Shown here one piece after another: positions 57,136-64,000 of a stretch of DNA of 64,000 bases; positions within the stretch are counted from its first letter, which is position 1, and each line of letters starts with the position of its first letter. The DNA comes from Branchiostoma floridae (Eukaryota; Chordata; Leptocardii; Amphioxiformes; Branchiostomatidae). The stretch covers positions 15,701,702 to 15,765,701 of the forward strand of contig NC_049986.1 of NCBI RefSeq assembly GCF_000003815.2. The letters run 5' to 3'. The position numbers and the translations under genes are program-made. A model generated the notes under the pieces. The model was not told where the DNA came from. It made no database searches and saw only the letters and a program-made list of their open reading frames with translations.

Positions 57136-57984
57136 ATTATAATAGACATTCTATTATATATAGATTGAATTCTTGTTTATAAATCGTTATGGATTTGTTG
57201 TATGAAAGCAGGCGATCGATATTAACCATAGCAACGCATGGGAAGATTGATTTCACGATATTGTAAAATAATAAACACGCCCTCTTCAAAATAATACTAT
57301 CAATCAAGATCAGTCTGCGTTAGCCCCCACACTTTACGTCTCGATGATTTTTTGCACACCTACATTTAGAATCTCTGTTTTTATTGCACATTTTAAACAT
57401 TTTATACAATTACAAATACTTTTAGTGTATCAACAACATGGGAATCTTCACAAATACGAAATCAGCCTCTGTCAAAGATACGTTAAGAATGTCAGAAGAT
57501 TTGCGAATACAGACATGTCAGCTTGAGAATTTTGTAACCGATCCCTTTCTCATGTTGTCGTGTAGAAGACAACAGTGTATGACTTCTAGTGACCCAGCAG
57601 TAGGAACAGACAGATCAAAAATTTGATTGAAAAAAGCAAGGGCGCCTACGTAGCAATACTAGCATGTATCAATTAATATATGTCTGTGAAGAAACATTGA
57701 ATATGACAGGGCCATGGGATTATGAATATGTATAACGAACGTACAACGTGTAGGCTTTTAAACAAACATTCGGAATACAGTAACAATCATCACAACGACC
57801 AGTCAACACCTTCTTGCCATAGAGTTATTCTCGGCCCGTACAGTTTCGAAAAAGGCCGCTAGAGGGACCAAAGGTACAGCACTAATTGACTCTATTTGGC
57901 CAATTTCTACTGTTAGACCAGCTGAGCCTGGTAGAGGCTAACTCTTTACACCAAGTTACATCTCTCAATAACAAGACATTGACC
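57136..57984. other. Noncoding stretch, nothing recognised
   Basis: AT-rich, with short unsupported frames. TTGGCCAATTTCTACTG near 57896 recalls words near 43636 but is not a clear repeat. Confidence 0.4.
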
Positions 57985-58205
57985 GCAATAAGTCCAGAGC
58001 ATGATATATAAAAACCGGAAGTTCCTCTGCAATACCTTAGAAAACGGCCAGGTGGCCCATTATCGAATTTGACCTACGGTTTTCCCGACCCTTCCCCACC
58101 TAACAAATATCATTAGAATCCATCCACGGCGTCTCAAGTTACGCTGTCCACACATAGACACGGCACACAAACGGAGCCGAAAACATAACCTTCTTGGCAA
58201 AGATG
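57985..58205. repeat. Dispersed repeat R1, third copy
   Basis: TAGAAAACGGCCAGGTGGCC, CATTATCGAATTTGACCTAC, CGGCGTCTCAAGTTACGCTG, a short CACACATAGACACGGCACAC run and CCGAAAACATAACCTTCTTG in that order. Confidence 0.65.
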
Positions 58206-58703
58206 ATAACCATGTAGAAAATGAAGTGCATTCTGTTTTAGAACGTTTACTGTACACAGGCATGTGCTAATCTCTTGTAAGTGCCCTTCAACTAGGCCAC
58301 ATATATGCAAGTTCGTTTAACAAAGGGCGAAATTTTCACCTGTATATCATGCTATCAAAAACTACTATGAGATTGAAAAGCTCTGTAACTTTGTCTACTC
58401 ATGTTTTAAAAAGAGTGAAAAGAAACTGTAGATATATTCTATATGACCCAAAATCCAGTGTACGAGATTGTAAGTGGTGGATGTTTGGCGGGCCGTTAGA
58501 AGAACGATTTGATTGGCTACTGTAGATATAGATGGATTATAGCATACTTTGCTCTTGTACTCAAGTTATCTACCGCAATGTATTGTTGGGTATGGATATG
58601 CAATATACAGAAATCGTTATATCCCTTCCCAAAGACAGGCGCAGCCCAACCGAGATGTCCCCAGTCCATGATTTGAACCAACTTTTTACCAACTCTTCTA
58701 ATT

Positions 58704-59062
58704 GAACAAAGAGTCTGCCAATCTTGTACCTCAAACATGGTAGAAGATGAAGTGCACTTCACTGTTGATTGTGATATGTATGTCAATGATAGAAATACTC
58801 TATTTAGTTATATAGAAAGTAGATTCCCTCATTCTAGACACATGAGTAGCACTGACAAGTTTATATTTCTCGTGCGTTTTAACAAACCGACAATAGCGAA
58901 ACCTATACAGTCCTACATTTTCACCATTACCAAGAAGCGAGAAGAAGCCGAACTTTTGTGTTAGACTAGATTTGTGATACTTGTATATGTATATATCCTG
59001 ACTTGTTGTGACCTGTACTTAGCTCGGTTGGGCAAAATTGTACAATAAAGGTCTTCATTCTA
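58704..59062 (+). pseudogene. LINE 3' fragment encoding a CCHC-type C-terminus
   Basis: An open frame of 87 codons from 58704 to 58964 reads EQRVCQSC, then NMVEDEVHFTVDCDMY. This gives C-x2-C-x9-H-x4-C, a pattern found at the C-terminus of many non-LTR retrotransposon polyproteins. The sequence upstream carries stops in this frame, so the copy is dead or 5'-truncated. An AATAAA near 59043 marks the element's 3' end. Confidence 0.7.
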
Positions 59063-59086
59063 ATTGAACGTTAACTGCGACGTCTC

Positions 59087-59204
59087 CTAGCAGAGGTTAA
59101 GCTCCGGCTGTTTTGTGACGTTTTTAAGCGTTTTCATTGGAATTTCTATTTTGTACCGTTTCGTTTTCTTAATGTCTCTAGAGCCTAACCTCTGCTTGGA
59201 GAGT
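59087..59204. repeat. Foldback around CTCCTAGCAGAGGTTAAGCTC
   Basis: CTCCTAGCAGAGGTTAAGC and the distant GAGCCTAACCTCTGCTTGGA are inverted with a few mismatches, enclosing about 75 bases. Confidence 0.55.
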
Positions 59205-60150
59205 AACGAGTTGGGCTACAGGGACATCCCAGAATCAACTAGTACTGCACAAGAACTATTACACAGCCAAGGGAAAGTTTCAAACTGGGGCAGATTATTG
59301 GTGCTCCCCCTAAGATTTGCACCTGGATTTTGCAGTCGATCAGATTTTTGCCACCCCCTGTGTTTCTCACGCAGACCTATTCGTCACATTTTCCTCTCGT
59401 CCCAGACAGGGACAATTTAAGGGTGACCAACGCCTCTTAAGCCTGCTGTGGCTTACCACACGTTCTCCGTGGAGTTCGTTAATGTGCTGATAAACCTTGG
59501 AAGTTTCTTGTAGTAAAAGTCTTCAGATTTTTATCACGACCTTAGCGTTGGGACATCTCGCTGTGGCAACTTCCAAGCTTTGGAACGATAAATTTGTTTT
59601 AAACGAGCTTTTAAGAAAACTTTATAGGTATGAGGTATGTTTGTCATTCAGTATATCTTCAATTCGTACGTATTCAAACTTGATTCCCCAAACATAAGTT
59701 AGGCGTAGGCTTACTCTTTTGGTAGAGCTGTAATTAGTTCCACAATAGACCTAGAATATTTTATTGTTTAAATGGATACGAAGTTAGACTCATTACGAAA
59801 ATGTGTGTGTCGGTGTCTAGTCGGTGTGTATGTGTGTGGTGTCAGAATAACCCAAGCAGCTGTAAATGGATCCTTGTCATATTCAGTAGGTGGGTAATTT
59901 AAAAGTTCAGTAATGCGCACCCAAGCTGCGTTCTACGTTACTGCAGCGGAAGGTTCAATTTTGATATCTCGTGTTCTAATTTCTGCATTCTAACTGGATT
60001 GCGAATTACACCAGTTATGTTTTTTTTTCAATCTGGACCCTGTCCTAGGTTGACAGACGTGTTGTCCGTTCTGGCCAACTAATTATCACTGACATTTGTC
60101 AGAAAGGTCACTTGTCAAAGGTGAGTGCGCCATGATGCTTGGACAGCGCT

Positions 60151-60330
60151 GTAAGATTGGTCAAAACCTCGGTGAGTTTCTCTTCATAATGTTGGTCGGA
60201 AAGGTTCGAGGTTTGCGTGTTAAGTCTTAAAACGATTCGCCTGCTAGGTAGTTGTAGGATTAGTCAAAACCTCGGTGAGTTCAGATAGTTTTGTCGCTCA
60301 GAAAGGTAAAACGTTTTCGTGTTAGGAAGA
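60151..60330. repeat. Two-unit tandem duplication of about 103 bp
   Basis: GTAAGATTGGTCAAAACCTC at 60151 and GTAGGATTAGTCAAAACCTC at 60254, both followed by GGTGAGTT and later GTCGGAAAGGT/GCTCAGAAAGGT. Confidence 0.7.
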
Positions 60331-60810
60331 TTCGCGTGTTATTTACGTTTATATGTCATTGGTAGCATAGAAGGTGAGAGGTTTATATTTCAAAGCGGGT
60401 CGTTATTTTGATGACGCTTCATTTAATGTTCGGTCACGACAACATTTGTGTTGGGTCAGTTGAACCACTAACGTTACAGGCAAAGGAGTGGAATAATCGT
60501 TATACGCCCTGCACAAACAATCTACCATAATGAAATCAACACAATGGATTTTTCCCCCATCTTATGATTTTTCGTCGATACAAGAAATAGCGGCCAAAAT
60601 GTATAATTCTACAACGATATGACACATCAGAATGTCTATTGTAGATTTCAAGATGGTGCAGTGGGAGTAATTACCAGTGGTAGAAGTGCATTCATGTCGT
60701 CATAAGAAATTCTTTTCTACCATTAGTACTCCCTCCCCCCCAATTCATCCTGTTCAGAAATATACACCCCAAAAAAACGTGGATCCTTGCCACGAACGAT
60801 AAAACAAAAA

Positions 60811-60838
60811 TAGTATGTTCGTTAAAAAGAACATACTA
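60811..60838. repeat. Perfect short hairpin TAGTATGTTC / GAACATACTA
   Basis: Ten-base perfect arms around an 8-base A-rich loop (60821-60828). Confidence 0.8.
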
Positions 60839-61788
60839 GCTTCTTTGCCGCAGGCAAGGCGTAACTCGTTTTCATTGATCTATAGACGGATTGTTAGGGC
60901 GTTGTCCCACATGTAAGGACACCATGACCCGATAATAGTCAGAAACTGAGAAAGGTTAGCGACCGATAAGTAGGTACCTCACCGGACTGCAACTACAACA
61001 TTCTAAAACAAAGTCGCCACTCGCAAATGGGCGCAATACGACGCAAGGCGGCGTAAAACGGCGAAATCTACGCGTTTTATCATATCTTACCGATGTTGCG
61101 CCAAGTATTATAAGTGAAACGTCCTTTCATTACTGTAAATCTATTTCTTATCCATTTTCAACCAGATTATGACAGCATTGTCCAACATATGTGGACGCCA
61201 TGACTGGACAATAGGGCAGGTCAGACAGGTTCGCGTGGTAGTTTTGGCGAGTTGGCTTCTTAGAAACCACCTGTACAAGTGGTAGGACATATTGGTGTAT
61301 AATCGTTCGGCTTTTGTACATGTCTTTCAAAGAGCCTCAACAACACATATAACAAGCTGCTAGGGGACCCAAAATCCGTAATATAACACGCTACCGAAAA
61401 TATAACCATCTAACGACGGTAACAATCGTTATATTGACCCAACAAAAGACCAGCGGCTTGCTTTTTTCTTTCCTAAGGTCTTCTATATCTACACATACAG
61501 GCAAACATGTAAGGTAATCAAGTTGCAGACAAATATATGGACAAAGCAACATGTTGAGTTCAAGGTATAATTTACATTTCTGGTTATAAGGTCTTCACAG
61601 TCTTCGATGTACCTGCCTACTCCGTGCACACTACGGGCTGCCTCCTTCTAGAAGACGTTATTTATAGGATGGTCTGTATCAAATTACTTTGAACCAGAAG
61701 ACAGGAAGGTGACCAGCTTTGTGCGTTTATCACCATATCGTGAACAATCCATGATGAAGCGACGTTCATCTTCAATCTCGTTTGATAA

Positions 61789-62014
61789 CCCATTTCCACT
61801 AGGACAGTACTCTCGCCGCGCTCTCTCTGCGACCTAGAATTAGACATATCGCTCAACGAATTGTATAGAAAAGAAACGGATATTTTTACACTTTGTGCGT
61901 TTTGCTGCCTTTTTGGTCCCACTTTTACATTTTGTATGATATACCCAGTGTGAAATCGAAGGCTTTAGGTCGCAGTGAGAGCCCAACGCAATCGCCGTTT
62001 AGTGGAAAGGGGGC
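61789..62014. mobile_element. MITE with CCATTTCCACTAGGAC termini, copy 3
   Basis: CCCATTTCCACTAGGACAGT at the left, ATCGCCGTTTAGTGGAAAGG at the right; interior CGCTCAACGAATTGTATAGA as in copy 2 at 49082. Confidence 0.75.
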
Positions 62015-62793
62015 CTACAGATAGGTGTGTTTCTAATTCATTCTGCGACTTCTTGAACTTGCACCAGCTTGTAATGTACCGCGCACCATGTCATTACCAG
62101 TAGGAGTTATTCACGCGCTCTAATATTTCCCTTCTGGGTGACGTAAAATATACCCAGTCCCTCACAATTACTCCCCCTCTTTCGTTAGAGTTCGAAACAG
62201 CTCCTCGTGGTGCCATCTTAAGGTCATCAACAAGACGTTCTAAGGCCCAAGAAAAAATGTTCTGTTTGCAAGAGACCTACCCTAGCAAAAACCAACCAAC
62301 CTTAGTTTTTAGTCGTCCGCTGTCAAGAAACATATACCTCTCCATTAAACATCTGTGTGATGTACACGTTGTAGAATCGTTTTTCAAAATCTTTTCCTTT
62401 CTGTTGCAACAGAAAAAGTGATATAAATCCTATATACAATCCTAGGCCCCTTTATGTTGACAAACTGCCTACTGTTTCTCCAGTGTAATTGAAAAATGAC
62501 GGTAAAAATGTGTGTTTTCTTTTATGCATTCCAGATTTACAATGTTTAACTCTTTTTGTTTGATAACTTTGGCTGAGATCTGAAAAAAAAAATAGAATCA
62601 GTACATACCGACCGTATTTTTCAGGGCAGTATAAATCGGAAACATAACAACATTTTTCCTAGGCCTAATTGTCCTCCCGGCGTCGCCTTTCTTACCGAGC
62701 TATAGCTCCGAGTTACGCGCGTAATTATGGCGCTTTCTGGGCATAGATCATGCTGATTCATCCGGCGGATTGCTTCCCCAGCGGACTCTATCA

Positions 62794-63095
62794 TAGCCTC
62801 CTTCACCGGCCTCTCTGGGGGCATTGGCGTAAGTTGTTAGGTGTTCGATTTGCGATTCCTAACTGAGAATAAGCCGGAAAGGAAAATATGCCGCGAAGGG
62901 AAAAATGACGGAAAGGAATATATACCGGGAAGCCAAGCTTCCCGACATACTAGTATATTCCTTTACCGGCATTTTTCCTTTCCCGGCATATTTTCATTCC
63001 CGGCATATTCTCTTTTAAAGATTGCAAATCGACCCCCCACCCCCGGCCTTAACAACTTACGCCAATGCCCCCAGAGAGGCCGGTGAAGGAGGCTA
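62794..63095. mobile_element. 302-bp foldback element with 9-bp target duplication
   Basis: Left arm TAGCCTCCTTCACCGGCCTC and right arm GAGGCCGGTGAAGGAGGCTA are perfect complements and continue through GGGGGCATTGGCGTAAGTTG. The centre consists of inverted ACCGGCATATTTTC-like words. The flanks ACTCTATCA and ACTCTATCC agree at 8 of 9 positions. No ORF. Confidence 0.8.
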
Positions 63096-64000
63096 ACTCT
63101 ATCCCTACACGAAGATAGATGCCACGGCGTGGCACGGCGCCAGAATAATCTACTGCGGCCTGACCTAACGTCGTACGGAGGACCACCTAAGAAATACAAA
63201 CAGTCGCAATTATCCGGAGGATCTTCTTCTTCCTTCCTTGACTTTGAACGTCGTGTGAACCTGATTTTTTAATTCGTTTTCCGTCGAGCTGAATTTGGCT
63301 AATTTCTACTGAGAAATGCAAAGGATGTTAATTTGCATACTCGGAGTGATACCATTGGACAATGGACTGCCACTGTAGCAGTTTAGCTTGCTATGGTTGC
63401 TAAACAAGTTAACAGTTTCTTAATCTTATGAATTAACGTTGTAAAACACTGAATTTGACTTTTTCTCTCTTCTTTATGATACTGAAAACGTAGGAGCAGA
63501 TATGCTTTACAATCCAGGGTGTATTGCTCAGATGTATGAAGTGGGAAAACATAGGTTCTATCAGTCTATACACATATATATATAAATCTCTTTGTTGTAT
63601 AATCTGCATATTCTACTACAAAATGTTGTTCATCTTCTATTCTATCTAGATCACAATATATTCATATATCATGTGTAGTCTCCAGGAAGACGTGTCCGCT
63701 GGATAATTTTTTTTTTTAGCCAAATAGGGACAAAAGTTACTTTGAGCTTTCAGTTAGTCTTTTGCAGTCTATCCCGCGGGCGAACAGTTCACTCCTAGGC
63801 CAATTAACTCCTACTAGACTTTACTCCAAACGTGGCTAAATTCCCTATTACTATTCGGCCAAGCGGGAGTCTGGTAGAGTCTATATCATGTGTGGTATCC
63901 CAGCTATCATCACCCCTTGTCCTTCACCATGCTTACAGCACTGAAACTTGTCACTACGTACATTTTTGCAACCCAACCTCGTTTTTGTGTGACGTGTCGC
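63096..64000. other. Terminal stretch, nothing recognised
   Basis: A weak inverted arrangement of GCCAAATAGGGA (63719) and TAAATTCCCTATTA (63837) was seen. No exon. Confidence 0.4.

Overview
The window looks like a nuclear genome segment from an invertebrate chordate, most probably a lancelet (Branchiostoma). Five multi-exon housekeeping genes have products that align closely with vertebrate orthologues along their length. They carry short GT-AG introns packed with small inverted-repeat elements, tRNA-derived SINEs and LINE fragments of the kind common in amphioxus. Four N gaps (1035-1134, 46040-46934, 53697-54024, 55020-55119) mark it as a draft assembly. The species call is inference; I could run no search. 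All exon joins were read by eye from splice sites, reading phase and recalled family sequences.

The first half (about 1-32 kb) is gene dense. In order it holds a C11orf98-like small basic nuclear protein gene (+, 304-1401, one exon apparently lost in a gap); KDM8/JMJD5, a JmjC oxygenase (-, 3818-12657, 7 exons); CUTA (+, 13615-15255, 6 exons); FASTKD1, a mitochondrial RNA-regulating protein (-, 16320-21392, 6 coding exons); and the mu subunit of the AP-3 adaptor (+, 22576-31303, 13 exons plus a candidate 30-nt microexon). KDM8 with CUTA and FASTKD1 with AP3M are head-to-head pairs. C11orf98 with KDM8 and CUTA with FASTKD1 are tail-to-tail pairs. The genes share no obvious pathway; the link is compact housekeeping organisation with shared promoters.

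The second half (about 32-64 kb) is gene poor. The only convincing host exon is at 40120-40336, a His/Pro/Tyr-rich 5' coding exon of a gene I could not identify whose remaining exons lie outside the window or in gaps. The rest is mobile and repetitive DNA: a 5'-truncated CR1-like LINE with a 515-codon uninterrupted reverse-transcriptase ORF (55379-57135), a long-TIR element split by two gaps (53481-55330), MITE families, tandem duplications of 100-170 bp and CA-rich microsatellites.

The most interesting signals are: (1) repeated duplication of exon 3' ends into the sequence directly downstream (KDM8 last exon, AP3M exons 5 and 11); (2) a hAT-type MITE inserted inside one of the old KDM8 copies, which dates the layers; (3) a candidate in-frame AP3M microexon; (4) a MITE family with 9-bp target duplications and Mutator-like structure; and (5) a phase argument that C11orf98 has an exon hidden in the first gap.
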